DNA from: Paenibacillus luteus
GTDB lineage: Bacteria > Bacillota > Bacilli > Paenibacillales > Paenibacillaceae
NCBI RefSeq assembly: GCF_006542765.1
Contig: NZ_SKCD01000029.1
Location: 1 to 64,000, forward strand
Length of the DNA stretch: 64,000 nucleotides
Direction: 5' to 3'
In this document: in pieces, positions 7,764 through 15,009 of the stretch
How positions within the stretch are numbered: position 1 is the first letter of the stretch
Layout of the letters: each line of letters opens with the position of its first letter
The notes under the pieces: model-generated
Database searches by the model: none
What the model saw: only the letters and a program-made list of their open reading frames with translations
What the model was told of the DNA's origin: nothing
Position numbers and translations under genes: made by a program

Positions 7764-7939
7764 ACTCTTAGTGATAAAGGCTCAGGAATCAGAACATAGA
7801 CTTTTTTGTTCCAGATAATAATTTATGACTACTTTACATAAACTTATCACCACTTTATACTTAAAATAGCAACATCAATACGAGAAGTAGTCTATATTTT
7901 TTAGATAGTGAATAAACGTGATAATAACAATAGATGCAC

Positions 7940-8083
7940 CGTTCAGCTCTACAAAACGCAGCATCCGTTGCAGCTATGTTCCTGACAACTGAAGCGGTTG
8001 TTGCTGACAAACCAGAGCCTAAAGGCGCTGGCGGCGGCATGCCTGATATGGGCGGCATGGGCGGTATGGGTGGAATGATGTAG
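7940..8083 (+). pseudogene. groEL: groEL 3'-end fragment (48 codons)
   Basis: From the CGT at 7940 to the TAG at 8081-8083 the frame reads as the C-terminus of the GroEL chaperonin: RSALQNAASVAAMFLTTEAV, VVADKPEP and a Gly-Met-rich tail ending in MGGMM. Nothing upstream of 7940 matches GroEL, so the rest of the gene is absent here. A fragment like this is expected where an element has integrated into the 3' end of groEL and regenerated that end. The intact gene would then lie left of the window. Confidence 0.85.
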
Positions 8084-8173
8084 TCAAGCCATTATCGAAG
8101 CAATTCGATGATGAGCGACCGCGATTTAGCGGTAGACTCGATTGCCGATGGAACTGAAGCTCCATGCGGAAAA

Positions 8174-8304
8174 CTGACCTGAAATCCCTGCCCAGCAAGG
8201 AATCTTAAGTTAGAAAGCGTCATTTGACCACATTTTGACCATATTGAATAATAAAAATGCTTCTTACGAGTTCAAATCGAACTTGCTGAGAAGCATTTTT
8301 ATTA
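8174..8304. repeat. Diverged direct repeat, copy 1 (downstream of groEL end)
   Basis: This ~130-base segment matches 13219-13351 with scattered mismatches. Both share GCCCAG, then CGTCATTTGACCACATT, then a second GACCA, then a hairpin with CGAGTTC and GAAGC in the stem. Here the segment begins 90 bases after the groEL stop. The tandem TTTGACCACA / TTTTGACCATA pair looks like integrase arm-type repeats, which is inference. Confidence 0.7.
8253..8300. terminator. Long bidirectional intrinsic terminator
   Basis: A 21-base stem, AAAAATGCTTCTTACGAGTTC paired with the complementary 3' arm ending AAGCATTTTT, carries A-runs on the left and T-runs on the right and should work in both directions. It lies inside direct repeat copy 1. 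Confidence 0.8.
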
Positions 8305-8448
8305 TGCAAACAACCTGATTCATCACATTAGTTTGTTTGTATGGGTGCCTTAGAATTCTAGCAGAGCCCGTGCATTTTATATATGAATCAAAGGAGCGAA
8401 AATATAAGATTGATAATATAGTAAATAGTAGAAAAAAATGTCGAACTG

Positions 8449-8491
8449 TTGATATAATACAACGTAGGTCTATAGGAGTCTAGTAGACCTA
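8449..8491 (+). promoter_or_regulatory. -10 region and inverted repeat in front of the SLH gene
   Basis: A TATAAT -10 hexamer at 8453-8458 has no good -35 partner. An inverted repeat, TAGGTCTA (8465-8472) with TAGACCTA (8484-8491), begins at the predicted transcription start. It could be an operator or a 5' stem-loop. The coding start follows 29 bases later behind GAGGAGAGG. Confidence 0.45.
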
Positions 8492-8520
8492 AACTTTATC
8501 AACTTCGAGGAGAGGTACTT

Positions 8521-11500
8521 ATGAGAAAACGTAGATTGTTTAGTTCTTTTCTTGTGGCAGTTCTGGTCTTTACGATGCTTCCTTTTACGGCACTGCCTGT
8601 GAGCGCGGCTCAATCTTCATCCAGCATTGAGCTAGTTACTCACCCTAATTTCCGCTTTGATAACGCAACAGAGGGATATGGCACACAAGCTCCATTTTCC
8701 GTAACCGTGAAAAGTACAGGGACAGATTCGGCAGACGCGCTGACTATTGGACTTAGCGGCAGTAGTCCGTCGGCCTTCTCTCTTTCTACAGCCGCCATTG
8801 CAAGTATTGCGGCGGGAACTAGCTCGCAGTTTTCTGTAGTGCCTGTAACAGGGCTCTCAGTAGGTACATATGCAGCTACGTTAACGGTTTCGGGCAGTAA
8901 TGTGACAGCCCAAAGCTTTAGTGTAAGTTTTACAGTGAACGCCGTAGTAACATCAGGCGGCGGATCACAGCCAATAGAACCTCAATATTCAATTAACAAC
9001 GAGGGCTATCGGTGGGCAGGTATTAATGAAACGATTGAGTTATCTGGCGATGATAGTTTAGAGATTCTGTCTGCGCCGTCACATGAGGTTAAAATCGCGA
9101 TTCTCTCACCAGACAACTCGACGGTCACGGTTAAAGGCAATTACAGCATAAGTAGCAACAACACCTATGTGGTTGCGTACAACGATATCACGTTGAACTT
9201 AGATAATCTGAACATTGAAGCTCCGAACGGTCAGTCCGCAATTAAGCTTCTTAAGAATGATACGGATACTAATAAAGCTACAATCAATATTAGTGGTGCA
9301 GTTTCACTAAAGGGAGGTCCGAGTCAACACGGCATTCTTTCTGAGTACAATCAGGATGTTACGATTCAAGGTAATGGGGTATTAACCACAATGGGTGGAG
9401 ATTCCACCGATAATATTTCAGTTGCAGGCAAAGGAATTCGATTACTTGCTAAGTCTACGCTTGAGAGCCTGGTTGACAGTGCGAGCTTGACAATCAAAGG
9501 CGGAGTAAACGTCATTGCAACTGGTGGTGACGCATTAAGTCAATCTGGTGGCGATGCTATTGCTGTAGAGTATGGTGATATCTATATTGATGATGCAACG
9601 GTAACAGCAACGAGCGGATACAGTAATGGTACGAATTATAATGCAGGTGAAGGAATAGTAGCTTCCTTCATGGGTAATGACCATAGCAAGGGCGGAAATA
9701 TTCATATTAATAAGGGTGTAGTTACGGCAAACGGAGGAGATGCGGAGCATTTGATGGGCGGAAATGCCATTTATGCATTTTCGAGTCTGACGATTAAAGA
9801 TTCAACGATTATTGCTAAAGGAGGAGACAGTAACAAACAGAACGGCGGAGTCGGTATCTTTACTTTAGAAGGTGATACAGCAATAACGAATTCAACCATC
9901 AATGCTAATGGTGGTAACAGTGTTGAAGCAATCGGTGGAGCAGCGATCTTTAACTATTATAAAGACACAGCAATAACGGATTCAAAAGTTGTGGTTAAAG
10001 GCGGTGACAGTACTAAGGTGAATGGCGGCTTGGGAATTCACATTAGTACGAAGGATCTTGTAGTATCCGGCGGTACCATGTCCGTACAAGGCGGACACGG
10101 CAAAGGAAACGGAGCGCATGCGGTTTACGCGGGCTCGGGGACTATAAAGGTACAGAACGGCGCCAACTTGACTGTTAAGGGCGGTAATGGAGAAACAAAT
10201 CTCGGTGGTGTTGGGGTGCGCGCAGCTAGCAATACCGTCACGATTGCAAAAACTGCCGGAGATGTATATATCCGAGGAGGGCAGGGAGTCTCAGCGCAAA
10301 GAGCTTCTATCATGGGCAAGGATGTCTATATTGCAGTCGGCAATATTAGCTCGGTAGTCATGGAAGGCACGAATCCGAGATCAATTAAGAATATTCCTGG
10401 CGGGGATGATCTATTCATGCTTCATGTATCTGTTACACCTGCCGTAGCTGTAACCATTCAGTCTGCTGTGGTTGGAACTCTGGGTGGAAACTACACTTAC
10501 CATGCAGCTACCCAATCCGATGGAACAGCTGTCATGTGGCTGCCTGCAGGTCTATCCACTCTAACAGCCGCGGGGCATCACGATGAAACCTTGACGATAA
10601 GCTCAGATATAGCACAGACCAATGAGGCTGTATTAAGAAAACAATTGCCCAAGGCGGGTAATGTTACATCAAACCCTTCAGGTAGAGCAATCGCATCTGG
10701 AACAACCGTAACTTTAAGCAGCGAAATGACCGGAGCCGACATTTATTATACGACGGACGGAAGTAATCCGACGTCAGCGAGCACTCTGTATGTCGCGCCC
10801 ATCACTGTGAACGAAGCTGTAACAATCAAATCAATCGCGGTGAAAGCAGGATTCGATAACAGTGATGTGATGAGTGAGAGATATACGATTTTATCTAATG
10901 TTGCTAATTTGTCAGCACTCTCGGTAAGTAACGGCATTCTCAATCCTGCCTTTAATTCAGGTACAATCTCGTATACGGTAAACGTAGAAAACCAAGTAAG
11001 CAGCATTACCGTAAGTCCTACTGCTGCTGACGAGAATGCGACCATCACTGTAAACGGAAACTCTGTAACAAGCGGACAGCAATTGGGATCCATCGGATTG
11101 AGCGTGGGAAGTAACACGATTAAAGTTGTGGTAACCGCAGAAGACAACACGATCAAGACGTATACGATCACGGTAACAAGGGCTGCTGCGAGTAATGATG
11201 GAGGCGGTACACATACACCTTCCCAACCAAGTCAAGATACTGTTATCGTCATGGTCAACGGTAAAGCACAGAATGCAGGCAAGCTAACCAATACGACTGA
11301 TGACGGTAAATCGACCGTAATCGTAGAGGTGGATAACAAAGTCATTGAAAGCAAAATTGATGAAGTATTAAGTAACAATGCAAATGCTATAGGCAATGTC
11401 ATCCAAGTGATCATTGCGGATACCAAGTCCGAGGTGGCCAAGGTTTTACTGACCGGTGATATCATCAGGAAATTGGAAACGAACAATTTCAATATTTCTG

Positions 11501-12522
11501 TCAAGCGTGACAATGTAGAGTATGTGATTCCGGCTGAAGAACTTACAATAAGCAAGGTTGCAGAAAGCTTGGGTGTCTCAGAAAACAATCTTGTAAATAT
11601 CAGGATAGAAGTGAAGATTGCCCAGGTAGATAAATCTATTAACGCCAAATATTATGAGATTGCACAGTCCAATCGTGCAGAGCTCATATTACTGCCAGTT
11701 GAATTCGAGATTGTAGCCAAGGTCACAAAAAAAGATGGCACAACAGAAGAGGTAGTAATCAATAGATTCAGCAACTACGTAGAAAGGATATTGGAGATTC
11801 CGGCAGGTGTTGACCCCAACAAGATTACAACAGGTATTGTGTTCAACTTGGATGGAACATACAGCCATGTGCCTACAGAGGTATTGCAGAATGATAATAA
11901 GTGGCAAGCTAAGCTGAACTCCATGACTAATTCTAGCTACTCTGTCATATGGAATCCAATTATTGTGAAATCCGTAGAAAACCACTGGGCCAAAGACGCG
12001 GTTAATGATTTGGCCTCGAGACTCATTATCTTTAATCCTGAGAAGTTTGAGCCCAACAAAGCCATTACCAGGGCAGATTTTGCAGAATATACTGTCAGAG
12101 CCTTGGGCTTGTACAGAGAAGGTTCAACTCATCAAAATTCATTCAAGGATGTAAGCGTAACAGGGGACAGAGCGTTGGCCATCCTTATAGCCAACGAGTA
12201 TGGTATTTTAACGGGATATCCTGATGGAACATTCAGACCTGATCAGCAGATTACAAGAGAAGAAGCTATGGTTATGTACTCTAGAGCGATGAAGATTACA
12301 AGATTGATCGGGACAGACCTAACAATATACAACACCTACACCGATTATGGTAAGGTGAGCAGTTGGGCAGAGCCATCAGTGATAGAGGTGCTTGCTGCAC
12401 ATGTATTTAATGGGACAAGCGTAATGACAATCTCACCTAAGTCGAAGCTGACTTATGCAGAAGCGGCAGTGGCGATTCAAAATTTACTGATCAAGTCAAA
12501 CTTAATTAATCCACGACATTGA
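8521..12522 (+). CDS. Large SLH-anchored surface protein with parallel beta-helix
   Basis: A 1333-residue secreted wall protein. In order: signal peptide (1-30, ending VSAAQ); an Ig-like domain (~40-145); a long beta-helix-like region (~170-640) with many GGDS/GGDA turns and alternating I/V strands; a chitobiase C-terminal-like domain (~710-790, IYYTTDGSNPTS); a cadherin-like beta-sandwich (~795-890); a linker domain also seen before the SLH repeats of the 32621-37237 protein; and SLH repeats (~1150-1333) that bind pyruvylated wall polysaccharide. The role is likely adhesion or surface-layer structure; no catalytic residues were recognised. It is the only gene between the two groEL-end repeats. 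Confidence 0.85.
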   Translation: MRKRRLFSSFLVAVLVFTMLPFTALPVSAAQSSSSIELVTHPNFRFDNATEGYGTQAPFSVTVKSTGTDSADALTIGLSGSSPSAFSLSTAAIASIAAGTSSQFSVVPVTGLSVGTYAATLTVSGSNVTAQSFSVSFTVNAVVTSGGGSQPIEPQYSINNEGYRWAGINETIELSGDDSLEILSAPSHEVKIAILSPDNSTVTVKGNYSISSNNTYVVAYNDITLNLDNLNIEAPNGQSAIKLLKNDTDTNKATINISGAVSLKGGPSQHGILSEYNQDVTIQGNGVLTTMGGDSTDNISVAGKGIRLLAKSTLESLVDSASLTIKGGVNVIATGGDALSQSGGDAIAVEYGDIYIDDATVTATSGYSNGTNYNAGEGIVASFMGNDHSKGGNIHINKGVVTANGGDAEHLMGGNAIYAFSSLTIKDSTIIAKGGDSNKQNGGVGIFTLEGDTAITNSTINANGGNSVEAIGGAAIFNYYKDTAITDSKVVVKGGDSTKVNGGLGIHISTKDLVVSGGTMSVQGGHGKGNGAHAVYAGSGTIKVQNGANLTVKGGNGETNLGGVGVRAASNTVTIAKTAGDVYIRGGQGVSAQRASIMGKDVYIAVGNISSVVMEGTNPRSIKNIPGGDDLFMLHVSVTPAVAVTIQSAVVGTLGGNYTYHAATQSDGTAVMWLPAGLSTLTAAGHHDETLTISSDIAQTNEAVLRKQLPKAGNVTSNPSGRAIASGTTVTLSSEMTGADIYYTTDGSNPTSASTLYVAPITVNEAVTIKSIAVKAGFDNSDVMSERYTILSNVANLSALSVSNGILNPAFNSGTISYTVNVENQVSSITVSPTAADENATITVNGNSVTSGQQLGSIGLSVGSNTIKVVVTAEDNTIKTYTITVTRAAASNDGGGTHTPSQPSQDTVIVMVNGKAQNAGKLTNTTDDGKSTVIVEVDNKVIESKIDEVLSNNANAIGNVIQVIIADTKSEVAKVLLTGDIIRKLETNNFNISVKRDNVEYVIPAEELTISKVAESLGVSENNLVNIRIEVKIAQVDKSINAKYYEIAQSNRAELILLPVEFEIVAKVTKKDGTTEEVVINRFSNYVERILEIPAGVDPNKITTGIVFNLDGTYSHVPTEVLQNDNKWQAKLNSMTNSSYSVIWNPIIVKSVENHWAKDAVNDLASRLIIFNPEKFEPNKAITRADFAEYTVRALGLYREGSTHQNSFKDVSVTGDRALAILIANEYGILTGYPDGTFRPDQQITREEAMVMYSRAMKITRLIGTDLTIYNTYTDYGKVSSWAEPSVIEVLAAHVFNGTSVMTISPKSKLTYAEAAVAIQNLLIKSNLINPRH

Positions 12523-12565
12523 TTTGTGAAGTAGTCACAGTTATTCATAATAAGTAAGGCAATGA

Positions 12566-12604
12566 CCACTTCCTAAGGAATGATTAGGGAGTGGTTTTTT
12601 TTTG
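12566..12604 (+). terminator. Intrinsic terminator of the SLH gene
   Basis: CCACTTCCTAA pairs with TTAGGGAGTGG and is followed by ten T, 43 bases after the stop codon. Confidence 0.85.
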
Positions 12605-12739
12605 TTTGCGTGCCAGCAAAGCACGCATCATCTAGTCGGTGAAAGATTTCATAAGTATTTGCAGGTGTTATCCCAAGAATATTTATGCGTTTGTAATGAG
12701 GTACCGTGTGATTTTAAAGGGTTCATAATAAAATTGACT

Positions 12740-12795
12740 TGAATCCCCGATTGAGTGAGTAGGCAACTGCCTCCTAAGAGCTAATCAGGGGTTCA
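12740..12795. other. Nested inverted repeat, possible structured RNA
   Basis: TGAATCCCCGATT (12740-12752) pairs imperfectly with AATCAGGGGTTCA (12783-12795), enclosing a second small stem AGGC-AACT-GCCT. It lies in a ~1 kb stretch (12605-13466) without a convincing gene. No T-run follows. It could be an old terminator, a miniature element or a small RNA. Otherwise that stretch holds only the second groEL-end repeat. Confidence 0.3.
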
Positions 12796-13199
12796 TTTCT
12801 TCTTTCTAATCCGTTTTCAGACAGTATACGGCACTCTATTAGACTGGATTCAGTTAGAAGATTAAGTCAAGAATTGATGAAAGTAAGCCTGAGGTAACAA
12901 AACTGCCGAAAGATTCTTAACAAGACACGATAAATCAAGTGAATTGAAGTAAAGGGTTTTGCGAAAAACCTTGATTCTACACGGCATAAAGCGACAGCGA
13001 ACAGTTGCAATCGTAGAGAGGTAGCCGCCCGCATGAAACATAGGATTTATCAAATGCATACCCACAACATGACCGCATTTTGCCCACGAACTCTACTTAC
13101 ATACTCTACTCACATGGATTTATCGAACTAATTTTTGAAGAAAATCGGACAAATAACCCATAAATAGACTCGAAAAACACATGAAAACGTATTTGTCTC

Positions 13200-13351
13200 A
13201 TGGGCGGCATGATGTAAATTGACCTAGTATTCCTTGCCCAGTAAGAGATCACATGTTAAAAGAACGTCATTTGACCACATTCTGACCACATGAATAAAAA
13301 AATAGGCTTCTCACGAGTTCAGTCGAACTTTGTGAGAAGCCTAATTTATTA
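13200..13351. repeat. Second groEL stop-codon duplicate plus diverged direct repeat copy 2
   Basis: 13200-13217 reads ATG GGC GGC ATG ATG TAA, the MGGMM-stop end of GroEL, and is followed directly by a ~130-base segment (13219-13351) matching 8174-8304. The upstream bases do not match GroEL. With copy 1 this brackets a 5.1 kb cassette holding the 8521 SLH gene, as expected for two tandem insertions at the groEL 3' end or a duplication of its downstream region. Confidence 0.7.
13304..13342. terminator. Long hairpin terminator in repeat copy 2
   Basis: AGGCTTCTCACGAGTTC pairs with GAACTTTGTGAGAAGCCT. It is flanked by an A-run on the left and AATTTATT on the right, and is the counterpart of the hairpin at 8253-8300. 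Confidence 0.7.
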
Positions 13352-13466
13352 AGCGTTGCGTCGTTCATCAAGCATTTGGTTAAGCTTCTTGTGATTTTTT
13401 AGCGCCCGACCATACTTTTCAAAATGAAATGTAATGAAAACTTTAAGTTTGTGCATAAAGCAAAAT

Positions 13467-13517
13467 CTTAAAGATTCCTTTACATTTCATAACTAGTCTG
13501 ACCTTCCATGCTAAGAT
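13467..13517 (+). promoter_or_regulatory. Regulated promoter A (response regulator gene)
   Basis: CTTAAAGATTCCTTTA (13467-13482), then exactly 26 bases, then TGCTAAGAT (13509-13517), an extended -10 without a recognisable -35. The same box, spacing and extended -10 occur at 14384 and 16864. A further CTTTAAG lies upstream at 13441. The box centre is ~37 bp upstream of the -10 hexamer, as for promoters activated by OmpR/PhoB-type regulators. Transcription would begin near 13524, implying autoregulation of the next gene. Confidence 0.65.
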
Positions 13518-13570
13518 AGGTGATAAATTCCAACATCCTGTCGATTGAGAGGAAGGAAGGTGACAGTAGG

Positions 13571-14263
13571 ATGGACACACACAAAATTATGATCGTCGAT
13601 GATGATCCCCATATATGCGAGATTGTTCAGGTGTATTGTGAACGGGAGGGCTTCATATCCACGTGCAGTCATAACGGGGAAGCTGCTATGAAGCTGCTTA
13701 CATCGTTCGAGCCGGATTTGATTGTACTGGATGTGAGGCTGGCTAATGACAACGGTATAGATTGGTACAAGGACGCACGCAGCTATACAAATGCCCCGAT
13801 CGTATTTCTAAGTAGTCATGAGGAGGACGAGATCAAAATCAGTGCATTAACCTATGGCGGCGACGATTATGTAACCAAGCCGTTCAGTCCGGGAGTACTC
13901 ATGGCCAAGATCAAGGCTCATCTTCGTCGAGTATCGACGGGCAGAAGGGAACAACTGCTAGAGTTGCCGAGTTTGACGCTGGATTACTATGCGCAGACCG
14001 TCAGCATGGGGAGTAAATCGGTATACTTATCGAAAAAAGAGTTCAGCCTGCTATCCTACATGGCACAAAACGTCAATCGTGCCGTAACTATTGATGCGTT
14101 ATTCCAGCTCATCTGGGGAATGGAGAGTTTAGAGGATACGAGAACAGTGGCGGTACATATCAGTAATTTGCGTAAAAAAATTGAGGCAGATCCCGCTAAT
14201 CCTGAGAGAATTATTACGGCTCGAGGGATTGGCTATATGCTGGTTGATCGTGGCATGTCCTAG
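13571..14263 (+). CDS. OmpR/PhoB-family response regulator without adjacent kinase
   Basis: 230 residues. The receiver domain (1-~118) has the acidic pocket D10-D12, phosphoacceptor Asp54, Ser81 and Lys103 in VTKPFSPG. The winged-helix effector domain (~130-228) has the SKKEFSLLSYMAQN and RTVAVHISNLRKKIE helices and the GIGYML wing. An in-frame GTG at 13520 is rejected because it lies upstream of the predicted transcription start; the ATG at 13571 has AAGGTG in front. No histidine kinase gene is in the window, so the signal source is elsewhere. Probable control of promoters A, B and C is inferred from proximity and box type. Confidence 0.88.
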   Translation: MDTHKIMIVDDDPHICEIVQVYCEREGFISTCSHNGEAAMKLLTSFEPDLIVLDVRLANDNGIDWYKDARSYTNAPIVFLSSHEEDEIKISALTYGGDDYVTKPFSPGVLMAKIKAHLRRVSTGRREQLLELPSLTLDYYAQTVSMGSKSVYLSKKEFSLLSYMAQNVNRAVTIDALFQLIWGMESLEDTRTVAVHISNLRKKIEADPANPERIITARGIGYMLVDRGMS

Positions 14264-14317
14264 ATAAAATACATACATTCTTATAACACTTAATTGAATA
14301 GAATTTCTGATATTTGT

Positions 14318-14350
14318 AAGAGTCTGATCTTCTGGAGATCAGGCTCTTTT
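14318..14350 (+). terminator. Intrinsic terminator of the response regulator gene
   Basis: AAGAGTCTGATCT and AGATCAGGCTCTT form a stem with a five-base loop and run into TTTT. Confidence 0.8.
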
Positions 14351-14383
14351 CGCTGGTTGCCAGAAGTGAGTTTCAAGTGCGAA

Positions 14384-14434
14384 CTTAAAGATTTCTTTAA
14401 CTTTCACACAGGGGCTAATCCGCCATGATAGAGT
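14384..14434 (+). promoter_or_regulatory. Regulated promoter B (pseudogene and peptidase region)
   Basis: CTTAAAGATTTCTTTA (14384-14399), 26 bases, then TGATAGAGT (14426-14434). It has the same architecture as promoters A and C, and like them has CCATG running into the -10. The first gene downstream is broken (14475-14708), so its present-day target may be the peptidase gene at 15010. Confidence 0.65.
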
Positions 14435-14474
14435 AGTAGCTTGATAGGATAAATCAGCTAATTTAGGAGCATAT

Positions 14475-14708
14475 ATGTGAATAATATTTTCTAGGCTTTT
14501 AATCATTACAAAAATAGTTAGTTTAATGGTTTCACCGGGGGCTATGGTGTCACATGCAAACGCTGAGGATGATCCCTTTGGGGAGGTGGATCCCTGCTTT
14601 AAAGCAACCAATGTAACGAGTACTACAGCTACTTTAGAATGGGAACCACTCGAGGGAGTTCAAAGTTATAGGTTGAAAATAACAAACTTTCATGATGATG
14701 TCATATAG
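14475..14708 (+). pseudogene. Broken small secreted protein gene (signal peptide plus FN3 fragment)
   Basis: An AGGAGC site is followed by ATG at 14475, but codon 2 is TGA. After this stop the same frame reads a hydrophobic signal-peptide-like segment (RLLIITKIVSLMVSPGAMV, then HANA), then the start of a fibronectin type III-like domain (TATLEWEPLEGVQSYRLKI), and ends at a TAG at 14706. An internal ATG at 14526 could give only 60 residues with a weakened signal. The preserved secretion signal and domain make it a recently decayed secreted protein, possibly once part of the surface system downstream. Confidence 0.55.
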
Positions 14709-14900
14709 CCTCTCGGAATTAGAGACGGGCTGGAGGGGGAAATGCGGAAGTAAAAGAGCTTTGGTGCTGGAAAACATGGATAATGAAAACCAGTTTTCGA
14801 AAATAGGCAGACCTCACCAATTCCGCAGAAACGCTTTTTTGAAAAGCTTAAGCGACTGTAGGGGGGCATAGGATATCTTTTAACTTGTCCCATTCGTCTT
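14709..14900. other. Non-coding stretch, possible dispersed repeat
   Basis: Between the pseudogene and the peptidase gene lies ~190 bases with no ribosome-site-preceded gene. It is uneven in composition (GGGCTGGAGGGGGAAA next to TTTTTTGAAAAGCTT) and resembles, from memory only, short repeats scattered in Paenibacillus genomes. No terminal inverted repeats or transposase were found. Confidence 0.25.
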
Positions 14901-15009
14901 TCAGGCTTAAATATCAGGCGTCCATGTGCTGGCAGATTATAATGCCATAGATACGCATATACCGCATCTTGGTCAGAAGGAAATTTTTAAATGGAAAGGC
15001 CGGAATTTG

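Noticed and set aside
9480..10200. GGAGGAGAC / GGCGGTGAC-like recurring DNA in the SLH gene, considered as a CRISPR or tandem array
   Set aside because: The recurrence reflects degenerate GGDS turns of a beta-helix protein; repeats are irregular and in frame.
10746..11648. Several minus-strand frames of 90-140 codons inside the 8521 gene
   Set aside because: They are antisense to well-defined chitobiase-like and cadherin-like domains and lack start signals.
12862..13065. 67-codon minus-strand frame in the non-coding stretch
   Set aside because: No ribosome site and no recognisable protein character.
13520..13570. In-frame GTG start extending the response regulator by 17 residues
   Set aside because: It lies upstream of the predicted transcription start from promoter A, and the receiver fold begins at the ATG at 13571.
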